This document shows positions 8,408-16,471 of a DNA stretch of 17,336 nt, in pieces. This DNA is from DAOUET01 sp034430155 (GTDB lineage Bacteria > Chloroflexota > Anaerolineae > Anaerolineales > UBA4823). Under the pieces are notes generated by a model. It searched no databases. It had not been told where the DNA came from and saw only the letters and a list, made by a program, of their open reading frames with translations. The position numbers and the translations under genes are program-made. The stretch spans positions 1 through 17,336 of the forward strand of contig DAOUET010000147.1 of the NCBI GenBank assembly GCA_034430155.1. The letters run 5' to 3'. Within the stretch, counting starts at the first letter, position 1. Each line of letters begins with the position of its first letter.

Positions 8408-9950
8408 TAATCCTAAAATTCAACAATTACGAAAGATGAAAGCCCTGAGCCGCCAGGGAGGTGGCTCTGAACGAATCGAGGTTCAACATGGGCGGGGGCG
8501 GTTGACCGCGCGTGAACGGATCGATTTGCTGCTTGATAAAGGCTCCTTCCGGGAAGTTGACGCTTTTGTGGAGCACCGAACACATGATTTTGGTTTAGAT
8601 CAACGAAAGTACCTGGGAGACAGTGTTGTCACTGGCTGGGGCACCATTGATGGTCGCCTGGCGTATGTTTTCTCCCAGGATTTCACCGTTTTTGGCGGCA
8701 GTTTAGGTGAAGTGCACGCTGAAAAGATTTGTAAAATTATGGATATGGCTTTGAAAACCGGCGCACCCATCATCGGGTTAAACGATTCCGGAGGTGCACG
8801 CATCCAGGAGGGCGTTATCTCCCTGGGTGGGTATGCCGACATCTTTTTACGCAATACGCTGGCTTCTGGTGTAATCCCCCAAATCAGTGCGATTATGGGA
8901 CCATGTGCTGGAGGCGCAGTCTATTCCCCGGCGCTAACCGATTTCATCTTCATGGTGCGCAATTCCTCCTACATGTTTGTCACCGGGCCGGAGGTGGTCA
9001 AAACTGTCACTCATGAGGAGGTCTCTTTTGAGGAGTTGGGCGGGGCAAGTGTGCATTCTGAAGTCTCTGGGGTGTGCCATGTGGCCGCCGACACCGAGGC
9101 AGATGCTTTATACCTGATCCGAAAATTGCTTTCCTACCTGCCACAAAACAACCTAGAGGATGCTCCTTTTATCCTCAACGGGGATGATCCGTTGCGCATG
9201 GACGAGTCTCTGGACACCCTGGTGCCAGATGATCCGAGTAAACCTTACGATATTAAAGATGCCATCCGGGGCGTGGTAGACAGCGGACAATTCTTTGAGA
9301 TCCATGAGAACTACAGCCAAAATATGGTGGTGGGTTTCGCCCGGCTGGGGGGTCATAGTGTGGGCATCGTTGCTAACCAACCAGCGGTGTTGGCTGGCGT
9401 GTTGGATATCAACTCATCCGATAAAGCTGCCCGCTTCGTGCGTTTTTGTGATGCCTTCAATATCCCGATCATCACATTTGTGGATGTGCCAGGTTTTCTA
9501 CCGGGAACCGGCCAGGAGCACGGAGGCATCATCCGCCATGGCGCTAAATTGCTGTATGCTTATTGTGAAGCCACTGTTCCAAAATTGACTATAGTCACTC
9601 GCAAGGCATATGGTGGCGCTTATGACGTGATGAGCAGCAAGCACATTCGTGGCGATGTCAATCTCGCCTGGCCCACGGCTGAGATCGCCGTGATGGGGCC
9701 AGATGGGGCGGTTAATATCATTTTCCGCAAAGAGCTGGCAGAGGCTGAAGATTCTGATAAACGTAAGACCGAATTGGTAGAGGACTACCGGGAAAAGTTT
9801 GCCAACCCGTACATCGCCGCTTCGCGTGGATATATCGATGACGTGATCGAGCCGCGGGAGACGCGGCCGCGATTGATCAATGCCCTGGAAATGCTATCGA
9901 ACAAGCGGGATGCCAATCCCGCCAAGAAACACGGATGCATCCCCCTTTGA
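8400..9950 (+). CDS. pccB: propionyl-CoA-type carboxylase, carboxyltransferase (beta) subunit
   Basis: Carboxyltransferase subunit of a biotin-dependent acyl-CoA carboxylase, which moves CO2 from carboxybiotin to an acyl-CoA in the cytoplasm. The 516 residues contain the two crotonase-like halves. The first oxyanion-hole regions are GGARIQEG (131-138) and GPCAGGAVYSPA (167-178). The second half has GFLPGTGQEHGG (365-376), YGGAYDVM and LAWPTAEIAVMGPDGAVNI. Asp409 in GGAYDVM corresponds to the residue (Asp422 in Streptomyces PccB) that favours propionyl/acetyl-CoA over long acyl-CoA. The end KKHGCIPL is typical of propionyl-CoA carboxylase. The ATG at 8400 is chosen for GGAG at 8390-8393. Biotin carboxylase and carrier genes follow two genes later. 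Methylmalonyl-CoA decarboxylase alpha subunits are similar, but the accompanying biotin carboxylase argues for carboxylation. Confidence 0.93.
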   Translation: MSDNPKIQQLRKMKALSRQGGGSERIEVQHGRGRLTARERIDLLLDKGSFREVDAFVEHRTHDFGLDQRKYLGDSVVTGWGTIDGRLAYVFSQDFTVFGGSLGEVHAEKICKIMDMALKTGAPIIGLNDSGGARIQEGVISLGGYADIFLRNTLASGVIPQISAIMGPCAGGAVYSPALTDFIFMVRNSSYMFVTGPEVVKTVTHEEVSFEELGGASVHSEVSGVCHVAADTEADALYLIRKLLSYLPQNNLEDAPFILNGDDPLRMDESLDTLVPDDPSKPYDIKDAIRGVVDSGQFFEIHENYSQNMVVGFARLGGHSVGIVANQPAVLAGVLDINSSDKAARFVRFCDAFNIPIITFVDVPGFLPGTGQEHGGIIRHGAKLLYAYCEATVPKLTIVTRKAYGGAYDVMSSKHIRGDVNLAWPTAEIAVMGPDGAVNIIFRKELAEAEDSDKRKTELVEDYREKFANPYIAASRGYIDDVIEPRETRPRLINALEMLSNKRDANPAKKHGCIPL

Positions 9951-9966
9951 GTGGATTATTCATCCG

Positions 9967-10785
9967 ATGCAACCGGATAGTAAATTCCCCCGGAAGACCG
10001 GTCTGGTGGCTGCAGCCTCTGGGCTGCGGTTTATAAATGGTCATCAGCTGTATGTTGAAAGGTATGGTCCCGAATCTGGGCCGCCGGTTGTTCTGCTTCA
10101 TCATGGCCTGGGATCAATAAATTCATGGAAGGACCAGACTTTACCATTGGTGAAAGCTGGCTACCATGTGATCGCCTACGACCGGTGGGGATATGGCCAA
10201 TCTAACCCACGCCAGGCCCTTTCGATGCCATTTTTTAAAGAAGACCTGCAGGATCTTGACGAGCTCCTAGGCGACTTGAACGTAGAACGGCCCGCGCTGG
10301 TGGGCCATAGTGACGGAGGTACGATTGCTTTGTATTTTTCCGGGGGTTTTTCGGAACGAGTGACTTGCTTGGTGACTGCAGCGGCTCACATCTACGTGGA
10401 ACCCAAGATGATATCAGGCATTGAGAGCGTCCGTCGCATGTACGAACAAAGTGCTCATTTTCGCAGAGGGTTGCAACGACTACACGGGGACAAGAGGGAG
10501 GCTGTGTTTCAAGGTTGGTACCGGGGATGGACCAAGCCTGAGAATCTAGCCTGGGATATGCGAGGGCAATTAAGCAAGATCAGCTGTCCAACGTTGGTCA
10601 TACAGGGAAAAGAGGATGAACACGCCACTCCTAAGCATGCTGAAGATATCGCTGCTGGGATTCCCAAAGCAGCGTTGTGGCTGGCACCCGACGCAAGCCA
10701 CATGCTTCCCCAAGAAATTCCTGAGATTTTCAACCGTAGGGTGATAGAATTCTTAAGATATGGTTTCTATGGTGAAGAGAAATGA
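9967..10785 (+). CDS. alpha/beta hydrolase
   Basis: Single-domain alpha/beta-fold hydrolase of 272 residues. The oxyanion region HHGLGS (45-50) is followed by AYDRWGYGQS (70-79) and the nucleophile elbow GHSDGG with Ser115. The acidic residue is Asp217 in QGKEDEHATP and the histidine is His245 in DASHML, completing the triad. The ATG at 9967 is preferred because the longer in-frame extension would overlap the carboxyltransferase gene by about 70 bases and adds non-homologous residues. The start lies 16 bases after the upstream stop; the ribosome site is weak (GAGTGG at 9949-9954). It sits between the beta and alpha subunit genes of the carboxylase, so an ester or acyl-CoA thioester substrate is possible, but this is context only. 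Confidence 0.87.
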   Translation: MQPDSKFPRKTGLVAAASGLRFINGHQLYVERYGPESGPPVVLLHHGLGSINSWKDQTLPLVKAGYHVIAYDRWGYGQSNPRQALSMPFFKEDLQDLDELLGDLNVERPALVGHSDGGTIALYFSGGFSERVTCLVTAAAHIYVEPKMISGIESVRRMYEQSAHFRRGLQRLHGDKREAVFQGWYRGWTKPENLAWDMRGQLSKISCPTLVIQGKEDEHATPKHAEDIAAGIPKAALWLAPDASHMLPQEIPEIFNRRVIEFLRYGFYGEEK

Positions 10786-10830
10786 AAGCGTTCTTGAATA
10801 CTTTACTTCTCTAATGTACGGGAGTTATCC

Positions 10831-12345
10831 ATGTTCAATAAGGTATTGATCGCAAATCGTGGTGAAATTGCGGTTCGCATTGTAAGGGCATGCCGGGAGC
10901 TGGGCATGCAAGCTGTTGCAGTGTATTCAGAAGCCGACCGCCATGCTCTGCACGTGCGCTACGCCGACGAAGCGTATTTGCTGGGACCGGCGCCAGCCCG
11001 TGACTCGTACCTGAGAGGCGATAAAATAATTGAGATCGCTAAGAAGAGCGGCGCAGGCGCCATCCATCCAGGATACGGCTTCCTGGCCGAGCGCGCCGAT
11101 TTCGCCCAGGCCTGCATAGAGGCGGGATTAGCTTTCATTGGACCAAAACCATCTTCCATCATGGCGATGGGCGATAAAGCGGTAGCGCGTAAAACCGTGG
11201 CTGCCAGTGGGGTACCGGTCGTGCCGGGTACTGAAGGAGAGGGATCGCTTAGCGATGAAGAGCTGCTGGCCTTGGCTCCAAAAATCGGTTTCCCCTTGTT
11301 GGTTAAGGCGACGGCTGGAGGCGGGGGCAAAGGCATGCGAGAGGTGCAAAATCTGGAGGAGATGCCTTCTTTGCTTAACTCGGCGCGGCGGGAGGCGGAA
11401 GCCTCCTTCGGGGACGGCAACGTTTATCTCGAGAAGCTGCTGGAGGACGCCCGCCACATCGAAATTCAGATACTGGCAGATACAGCCGGAAACGTGGTAC
11501 ACCTGGGGGAACGTGAGTGTTCCCTACAGCGCCGTCATCAAAAGCTGTTGGAAGAATCACCTTCACCATTCGTCGGCGATGACCAGGATTTGCGCCAGAG
11601 AATGGGGAGCGTAGCAGTCCGGGCTGCCCAAGCGGTGGATTATGTAAATGCGGGTACTATCGAATTTTTAGTTGACAAAGATAAGAATTTCTATTTCTTG
11701 GAGATGAACACGCGACTGCAGGTGGAACACCCGGTTACCGAGATGGTCACGAGCGTGGACATCGTCAAAGAGCAAATCCGCATCGCACGTGGCCGACAAA
11801 TGCGCCATACCCAGGAAGAAATACAACTTAGTGGTTGGGCAATCGAGTGCCGGGTTAATGCGGAAGACCCCTACAACAACTTTCTGCCCTCAACAGGTCT
11901 TATCAGCCATATGATCCTACCGACAGGCCCTGGGGTGCGAGTGGACACCGGCGTCTACCCAGGATTTGAGGTATCGCCCTATTACGACTCTTTGATTTCA
12001 AAACTGATAGTAAGCGGGGAAACCCGCGGTGAGGCGATCTTGCGGATGCGGCGCGCATTGGAAGAATATAAGATCATTGGGGTGCGAACCAATATCCCTT
12101 TTCACCAGCTCTTGATGGATTCGCCCCGCTTTATTGGGGGGCAATATGATACCCGCTTTGTGGAAGAACGCTTCTCAATGGAAGAGGCTGAAGAGGGCAA
12201 AGAAAACATGACCGAGATCGCCGCCATTCTAGCAACGCTGGTAGCCCACTATCAGACTCAGCGGGCTGCGCAGATTATCCAGCGCAACGAACGCGATACC
12301 AGCAATTGGAAATGGATGGGCCGCTGGGAGAGACTCCACCGATGA
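10831..12345 (+). CDS. accC: biotin carboxylase subunit of acyl-CoA carboxylase
   Basis: ATP-grasp enzyme that carboxylates the biotin on the carrier protein using ATP and bicarbonate. The 504 residues start with MFNKVLIANRGEIAVRI. They show ATP-binding Lys116 and Lys159, the glycine-rich loop GGGGKGMR (163-170), HIEIQILAD (209-217), and the active-site segment MNTRLQVEHPVTE (292-304) with Arg295. It is about 50 residues longer than E. coli AccC, with a charged C-terminal extension (about 450-504) of the kind found in propionyl-CoA carboxylase alpha chains. It has no BT or biotinyl domain of its own; these are encoded by the next gene, which overlaps its stop codon as ATGA. GGGAG at 10820-10824, six bases before the ATG, fixes the start. 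Confidence 0.95.
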   Translation: MFNKVLIANRGEIAVRIVRACRELGMQAVAVYSEADRHALHVRYADEAYLLGPAPARDSYLRGDKIIEIAKKSGAGAIHPGYGFLAERADFAQACIEAGLAFIGPKPSSIMAMGDKAVARKTVAASGVPVVPGTEGEGSLSDEELLALAPKIGFPLLVKATAGGGGKGMREVQNLEEMPSLLNSARREAEASFGDGNVYLEKLLEDARHIEIQILADTAGNVVHLGERECSLQRRHQKLLEESPSPFVGDDQDLRQRMGSVAVRAAQAVDYVNAGTIEFLVDKDKNFYFLEMNTRLQVEHPVTEMVTSVDIVKEQIRIARGRQMRHTQEEIQLSGWAIECRVNAEDPYNNFLPSTGLISHMILPTGPGVRVDTGVYPGFEVSPYYDSLISKLIVSGETRGEAILRMRRALEEYKIIGVRTNIPFHQLLMDSPRFIGGQYDTRFVEERFSMEEAEEGKENMTEIAAILATLVAHYQTQRAAQIIQRNERDTSNWKWMGRWERLHR

Positions 12346-12839
12346 AATACGTCACCACTCACGAAAACCGCGAAATCCTCATCGAAATCCTGGATGAACA
12401 TCACGTGGTGGTTGATGGGGTTACCTATGAAGTGGACTTCGAGTCGGTCAGCGGAGAGCCAGTGCACTCCCTACTGGTGAATAGCAGATCTTATGAAGCT
12501 AATGTCTATCCCAGCGAGGATGGTTGGCAAGTGCTCCTCCGCGGAGCGCTCTACTCCTTTCAGGTGGAAGATGAACGCGAGAAGCGGTTGCGAACCTCAA
12601 TAGGGGGCAGACTAGGCGAGCATAGAGAATATCATCTTAAATCGCCGATGCCTGGGCTGGTGGTTTCTGTGCCTGTAGAGGATGGTCAGATGGTTTCGAT
12701 AGGTGAAGTGCTGGTCATCCTTGAATCGATGAAGATGCAAAACGAGCTTAAATCCCCGCGGAATGGCACGGTGGCGCGGGTACGTGTTAAAGTCGGCGAC
12801 AGCGTCGAGCAAAGGGAAACGCTGCTAAGTGTAGACTGA
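12342..12839 (+). CDS. BT-domain plus biotinyl carrier protein of acyl-CoA carboxylase
   Basis: Biotin carboxyl carrier subunit of 165 residues. The C-terminal biotinyl domain (about 92-165) has HLKSPMPGLV, VLVILESMKMQNEL and the half-repeat KVGDSVEQRETLLSV. Lys131 in MKM is the biotinylation site. The first 90 residues (ILIEILDEHHVVVDGVTYEVDF..., LLVNSRSYEANV, GWQVLLRGALYSFQVEDEREKRLR) form a beta-rich block. It resembles the BT domain that docks propionyl-CoA carboxylase alpha to the beta hexamer. The ATG at 12342 overlaps the biotin carboxylase stop by four bases. A GTG/ATG further upstream (12306) would add twelve unlikely residues. Together with the preceding gene it corresponds to a normal one-chain alpha subunit split in two. 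Confidence 0.92.
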   Translation: MKYVTTHENREILIEILDEHHVVVDGVTYEVDFESVSGEPVHSLLVNSRSYEANVYPSEDGWQVLLRGALYSFQVEDEREKRLRTSIGGRLGEHREYHLKSPMPGLVVSVPVEDGQMVSIGEVLVILESMKMQNELKSPRNGTVARVRVKVGDSVEQRETLLSVD

Positions 12840-12921
12840 TGGCAAGGTGCGATCCCATGTGATTGAAGTGGGTTGCAGAGTTTCCGGATAAGGCTGGAGG
12901 AGGTGTAAAAAGGAGGGCGTG

Positions 12922-13536
12922 ATGTCAAGTGCAGGTCAGGAATTGGAGGTAAAGCTTTATCTCTCTAATTTAAGAGTATTTCAAGCGCGCCTGGACTCAT
13001 TGGGGGCATGTTTATACCAGACGCGCACCCTTGAGACAAATCTGCGTTTTGATACCCCTGATAAGGAGCTGAGGCGGAATTTTCAGGTTCTACGCCTGCG
13101 CCAGGACAAGGTGGCACGCCTCACCTACAAAGGGCCTGCCGAGGAGATCGGCGGGGTGCGTTCACGCAGGGAAATCGAATTTACCGTGAGCGATTTTGAG
13201 GCTGCCCGGGCTCTGCTGGAGGCTTTAGGTTACCGGGTAAGTCTAATCTATGAGAAGTACCGGACGGTATACGAGCTGGACGGCGTTTTGGTATCTCTGG
13301 ATGAGATGCCCTATGGGGATTTTGGCGAACTGGAAGGCCCAGATGCTGAAAGCATACGGGCAGTAGCTCAAAAGTTAGGGGTGAACTGGGAGAGGCGTAT
13401 CCCAGAAAGCTATACCGATCTATTTGAACGCTTGCGAGCGAGCCAGGGGTTTACTTTCCGGGACCTGATATTTGAGAACTTTAAAAGCAGCCATTTGACA
13501 GCTGCGGATCTAAACGTACAACCCGCGGATACGTGA
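12922..13536 (+). CDS. CYTH-domain protein (class IV adenylate cyclase / triphosphatase family)
   Basis: CYTH-fold phosphotransferase of 204 residues acting on triphosphate substrates with Mg/Mn. All hallmark charged residues of the tunnel are visible: ExExK at 7-11 (E7, E9, K11), RxR (R58, R60), Lys70 in TYKGP, ExE (E84, E86), KxR (K112, R114), Asp127 in LDEMP, and ExE (E136, E138). The length and the LDEMPYGDFGELEG segment fit CyaB-type class IV adenylate cyclases, but inorganic or thiamine triphosphatase activity is equally possible from sequence. AGGAGG at 12911-12916, five bases before the ATG at 12922, sets the start; a GTG three bases earlier is too close. The stop overlaps a GTG of the following frame, and an 82-base gap separates it from the carrier gene. 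Confidence 0.87.
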   Translation: MSSAGQELEVKLYLSNLRVFQARLDSLGACLYQTRTLETNLRFDTPDKELRRNFQVLRLRQDKVARLTYKGPAEEIGGVRSRREIEFTVSDFEAARALLEALGYRVSLIYEKYRTVYELDGVLVSLDEMPYGDFGELEGPDAESIRAVAQKLGVNWERRIPESYTDLFERLRASQGFTFRDLIFENFKSSHLTAADLNVQPADT

Positions 13537-13571
13537 GCGCTGCGGTTAAATTATTTTGGAGAAGAGCATGC

Positions 13572-14147
13572 ATGGTGGATAATTACCGCCTTGACAGCAG
13601 CCCCCTAAACGAAATCCGGAGAAAAGAGTACGCCCGGGATGACGACTGGATCAGCGAGTTTCTACAAGTTGCTAAGGTCGGGCACGTGGCTACTCGCTGG
13701 GAGGAGCAACTCTTCATTACGCCCATGACGTTTTGGTACGATGTGGCGCGTCATGAAATCTACTTCCATTCGAACATCACCGGAAGATTGCGGGCCAACA
13801 GCGAACAGCATGAGCGGGTTTGCTTTGAGGCGAGTGAGATGGGGAAAGCGCTGCCCTCAAACGTGGCGTCGGAATTCAGCATCCAATACGCGAGCGTGGT
13901 AGTGTTTGGCAAGATAGGCGTGCTGCAAGACGATGGAGAAAAACGCAGGGCTCTTTATAACCTTATAAGTAAGTATTTCCCTGGGATGGAGCCTGGGAAA
14001 CATTACAGGCCGATCGCCACTAAGGATTTGAAGCGTACCTGCGTTTACGCTATCACCATCGACAGCTGGAGCGGTAAGCTCAACTGGAAAGAGCGGGCCG
14101 AGCAAAGCCCGGATTGGCAGCCCTTGGACGAGGAATGGTTCAGGTAG
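13572..14147 (+). CDS. pyridoxamine 5'-phosphate oxidase-fold flavoprotein
   Basis: Split-barrel flavin-binding protein of 191 residues, probably a cytoplasmic FMN- or F420-dependent oxidoreductase. Features are an N-terminal helix (NEIRRKEYARDDDWISEFL), the strand pair GHVATRWEEQLFITPMTFWYD (38-57), IYFHSNITGRLRANSEQHERVCFEASEMG (63-91), SVVVFGKIG (108-116) and a C-terminal ITIDSWSGKLNW. The pattern is closest to the NimA/5-nitroimidazole-resistance-like branch rather than PdxH. The ATG at 13572 is chosen because GGAGAAG at 13558-13564 lies seven bases upstream. An in-frame GTG at 13533 overlaps the CYTH stop and lacks a ribosome site. It is the last gene of the plus-strand run, ending 24 bases before the convergent murI stop. 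Substrate unknown. Confidence 0.85.
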   Translation: MVDNYRLDSSPLNEIRRKEYARDDDWISEFLQVAKVGHVATRWEEQLFITPMTFWYDVARHEIYFHSNITGRLRANSEQHERVCFEASEMGKALPSNVASEFSIQYASVVVFGKIGVLQDDGEKRRALYNLISKYFPGMEPGKHYRPIATKDLKRTCVYAITIDSWSGKLNWKERAEQSPDWQPLDEEWFR

Positions 14148-14171
14148 GGCCTATGCCAGGGCGTGTTCTTT

Positions 14172-15029
14172 TCAGGTATGTTCTACCTTGCTCCCAACCC
14201 AACGCAACCCCTGCACCTGGCCGCCATATCCCAAAAGATCAGGAAGCAGCTCTTTAAATTGAAGAGGGTCACCACTGGTGGTGAAACGTATGGAGGCGGG
14301 CTGCACCTCGCCTATAGCTCGTTCCCCGGCGAGGGGGTGGTGTAATCCTCGGGCCTCCAGCAAACGACCAACCTGGCGAGCGATGGCCGGGGCTGGATCG
14401 ATGACGCGCACTTGCGGGCCGACGATTTCTTGAATTACAGGGATAACGAAGGGGTAATGGGTACAACCCAACACCACCGTGTCGATACCCTGGGCCAGCA
14501 TGGGCTGCAAGGCCGCTTCCAGGATAGCGCGGGTCTCGGGCGCCCTGAGATGACTGTTTTCGATCTGCTCTACCAACCCGGGACAAGTGTGCTGCAGAAG
14601 GGTGACCCCGTTGGCGAAACGCTCCACCACGGAGGCATACAAAGCTCCCTGGAAAGTCGCCGGAGTGGCCAGAACCCCCACCACACCGCTAAGGGTGGTT
14701 TCGGCGGCGGGTTTAACCGCGGGTTCCATACCAACGAAGGGCACATCCGGGAATACACCTCGCAGGTAATGCAGGGCGGCGGCTGAAGCGGTATTACAGG
14801 CAACCACAACCATCTTAGCGCCCTGACCCAACAGGTAACGGGTGATGCTCTCGGCAAAGGCTCGCACCTCTTCCAGGGGACGCATGCCGTAGGGAACATG
14901 GATTTGATCTGCCAGGTAAATGAGATCTTCGGCAGAATGCGCCTGGTGAATAGCTCTCAGGACTGAAAGACCTCCTACCCCAGAATCGAAGACGCCGATA
15001 GGCGACCGGGCTGAAACCTCCAGGGTCAT
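14172..15029 (-). CDS. murI: glutamate racemase
   Basis: Cofactor-independent racemase making D-glutamate for peptidoglycan. The 285-residue protein has IGVFDSGVGGLSVLR (11-25, with Asp15 and Ser16), VPYGMRPLEEV, the first catalytic cysteine Cys78 in ACNTASAAAL, and the second, Cys189, in LGCTHYPF. This is the two-cysteine acid/base pair of the family. The ATG at 15029 is chosen because GGGAGGG (15044-15038 on the minus strand) lies nine bases upstream. An upstream in-frame ATG at 15062 has no ribosome site and would add eleven non-homologous residues. It follows the peptidase C26 gene by 95 bases on the same strand and converges on the flavoprotein gene. The DQIHVPYG loop is slightly unlike the common D(T/S)xxxPYG form. 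Length is typical. Confidence 0.95.
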   Translation of the reverse strand: MTLEVSARSPIGVFDSGVGGLSVLRAIHQAHSAEDLIYLADQIHVPYGMRPLEEVRAFAESITRYLLGQGAKMVVVACNTASAAALHYLRGVFPDVPFVGMEPAVKPAAETTLSGVVGVLATPATFQGALYASVVERFANGVTLLQHTCPGLVEQIENSHLRAPETRAILEAALQPMLAQGIDTVVLGCTHYPFVIPVIQEIVGPQVRVIDPAPAIARQVGRLLEARGLHHPLAGERAIGEVQPASIRFTTSGDPLQFKELLPDLLGYGGQVQGLRWVGSKVEHT

Positions 15030-15124
15030 TACAGTCACCCTCCCAAGAGGGGTCGAGCACATGGTGAGGGGGGAAATCCGATATCTGCCAACACGGTCTG
15101 TGAGCTAAACATGGGGCGAAGTTT

Positions 15125-15868
15125 TCAAAGGTTTTTAGTGGCTTTTTTGCTATCCTTTGCGGCCTGCACAAAGGCGCCAAAGAGAGCGAACATAGCCGCT
15201 TGATCGATCAGGCATTCAGGATGCCACTGCACCGCCAGACCGAAGGGGTGGTCGGGCAGCTCCAACGCCTCCACCAGGCCGTCTGGGGAATGGGCGGTAG
15301 GTCGCAGACCGGCGGCCAGCCGGCGAAGAGCCTGATGATGCAGGCTGTTTACCTGGAGGTCGGTGGTCCCCAAGATGTGAGCCAAGCGGCTGGTTTCCTC
15401 GACTTGCACTGGGTGGGCCAGGTAATGGCGCGGCCAACCGGGATAGAAGTCATGTTTCAGCGCGTCAGGCAGCTGGGCCGCGATATCGGCGTAGAGCGAA
15501 CCTCCCAGACCGACGTTGACCAGCTGGATGCCGCGGCAAATCGCAAAGAAGGGGAGTTCTTGCTGGATGACGTGCTCCAGTATAAGCAATTCTACCCGGT
15601 CCCGGTCAGGGTCGACTTCATGAACCTGAGGCAGGTTGTTGGCGCCGTAGCGGGTTGGCTCGATATCACCGCCACCGCTGAAAAGGACGCCATCCAGATG
15701 AAATAACAGTTCTTGGAGGGAGCCGGCGGGCAGGACCGAGGGGATGGCGAGGGGGATGGCGCCGGCTTGCGACAAAGCCTGGATGTAGGCCTCAGAGACG
15801 CCCATCTGGGGGTAGCCCGCCCGGCTGGTGGTCCTATAGGTGGTGAAGCCAATCAGAGGTTGAGACAT
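15125..15868 (-). CDS. peptidase C26 / gamma-glutamyl-gamma-aminobutyrate hydrolase-type amidotransferase
   Basis: Class I glutamine-amidotransferase-fold hydrolase of 247 residues, the PuuD-like family that cleaves gamma-glutamyl amide bonds. The order is IGFTTYR near the start, LLFHLDGVLFSGGGDIEP (54-71), the nucleophile elbow FFAICRGIQLVNVGLGGSLYADI with Cys111, VNSLHHQAL, and VQWHPE with His216 and Glu218 completing the triad. The ATG at 15868 is chosen by homology. A longer in-frame start at 15955 would run through the rplS terminator hairpin region and adds unrelated residues. No ribosome site is obvious. It is followed by murI, and both handle glutamyl compounds, which may or may not be meaningful. 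The true substrate (gamma-Glu-GABA, a peptide or a folate-like compound) cannot be read from sequence. Confidence 0.88.
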   Translation of the reverse strand: MSQPLIGFTTYRTTSRAGYPQMGVSEAYIQALSQAGAIPLAIPSVLPAGSLQELLFHLDGVLFSGGGDIEPTRYGANNLPQVHEVDPDRDRVELLILEHVIQQELPFFAICRGIQLVNVGLGGSLYADIAAQLPDALKHDFYPGWPRHYLAHPVQVEETSRLAHILGTTDLQVNSLHHQALRRLAAGLRPTAHSPDGLVEALELPDHPFGLAVQWHPECLIDQAAMFALFGAFVQAAKDSKKATKNL

Positions 15869-15926
15869 ACGGGAGCGTTTATGATGGTTATTTAGGAAGA
15901 TTCTGCTTATGCCGGGCAGGAAAACA

Positions 15927-15962
15927 TAATAAGGTGCAGACCAATCAGGCTGCACCTTATTA
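15927..15962 (-). terminator. intrinsic terminator of rplS
   Basis: A perfect 13-bp inverted repeat (15927-15939 with 15950-15962, 10-base loop) lies 117 bases downstream of the rplS stop. On the minus strand the stem is followed by TGTTTTCC. The U run is modest, so it could instead protect the mRNA 3' end. It separates rplS from the peptidase C26 gene. Confidence 0.65.
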
Positions 15963-16078
15963 AACCAGAATTCCGTGATTTTTTATAGGAGATATGTACT
16001 TAGAAGTCTTATAGAGGGTCAAGGCGAACCTGGCTTGCCCAGACCTCCGAGACGGATGCTTCAAGCGCTTAAGTCCGG

Positions 16079-16432
16079 TTATTGAGAGGTGAACTTTTGC
16101 TTGAGGCGAGCGCGTTTCCCGGTGCGTTCACGCAAGAAATAGAGCTTGGCGCGGCGTACGTGAGCGCTGCGGTGGACGGTCACCTTTTCGATGCGGGGTG
16201 AGCGCATCAGAAAGGTGCGCTCGACGCCGATGCCGTTGCTGGCGATACGCCGCACGGTAAAATTAGCACTATTGCCACCGCGGCGCAGGCTGATGACCGT
16301 ACCTCTGAACTCCTGGATACGTTCGTTGGCGCCCTCTTTGATACGCAAAAAGACACTGACCATGTCACCGGATTTAAGGGTGGGGATATCGGGATTTTCA
16401 GGAGCCTCAACGGCTCGAATGAGTTCGTCCAT
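16079..16432 (-). CDS. rplS: 50S ribosomal protein L19
   Basis: Large-subunit ribosomal protein at the 30S-50S interface. The 117 residues match the usual size of about 115. Conserved blocks are FKSGD-like TLKSGDMVSVFLRIKEGANERIQEFRG at 18-44, GTVISLRRGGNSANFTVRRIASNGIGVERTF, and the C-terminal RRAKLYFLRERTGKRARLKQK. The start at 16432 is the only ATG giving a normal L19 N-terminus. It is a single-gene unit here: its own promoter and leader hairpin lie upstream and a hairpin terminator lies downstream. The usual neighbours trmD and rimM are absent. Confidence 0.97.
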   Translation of the reverse strand: MDELIRAVEAPENPDIPTLKSGDMVSVFLRIKEGANERIQEFRGTVISLRRGGNSANFTVRRIASNGIGVERTFLMRSPRIEKVTVHRSAHVRRAKLYFLRERTGKRARLKQKFTSQ

Positions 16433-16471
16433 TTTGATCTGCTTTCTACCAGATGATTATGTGCCATAATA

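Noticed and set aside
8400..9950. Methylmalonyl-CoA decarboxylase alpha subunit (sodium pump) instead of a carboxylase beta subunit
   Set aside because: The cluster encodes a biotin carboxylase and no large membrane beta (OadB-like) or gamma subunit.
9880..9966. N-terminal extension of the alpha/beta hydrolase overlapping the carboxyltransferase gene
   Set aside because: The extra 29 residues are just the carboxyltransferase gene read in another frame; the ATG at 9967 is a natural start.
10959..11420. Long minus-strand open frame opposite the biotin carboxylase gene
   Set aside because: Low-complexity Ser/Pro/Ala composition and complete overlap with conserved biotin carboxylase motifs mark it as a shadow.
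15869..15955. Longer N-terminus of the peptidase C26 protein
   Set aside because: The added residues come from the intergenic region and the rplS terminator stem, and the family begins near MSQPLIGFTTYR.
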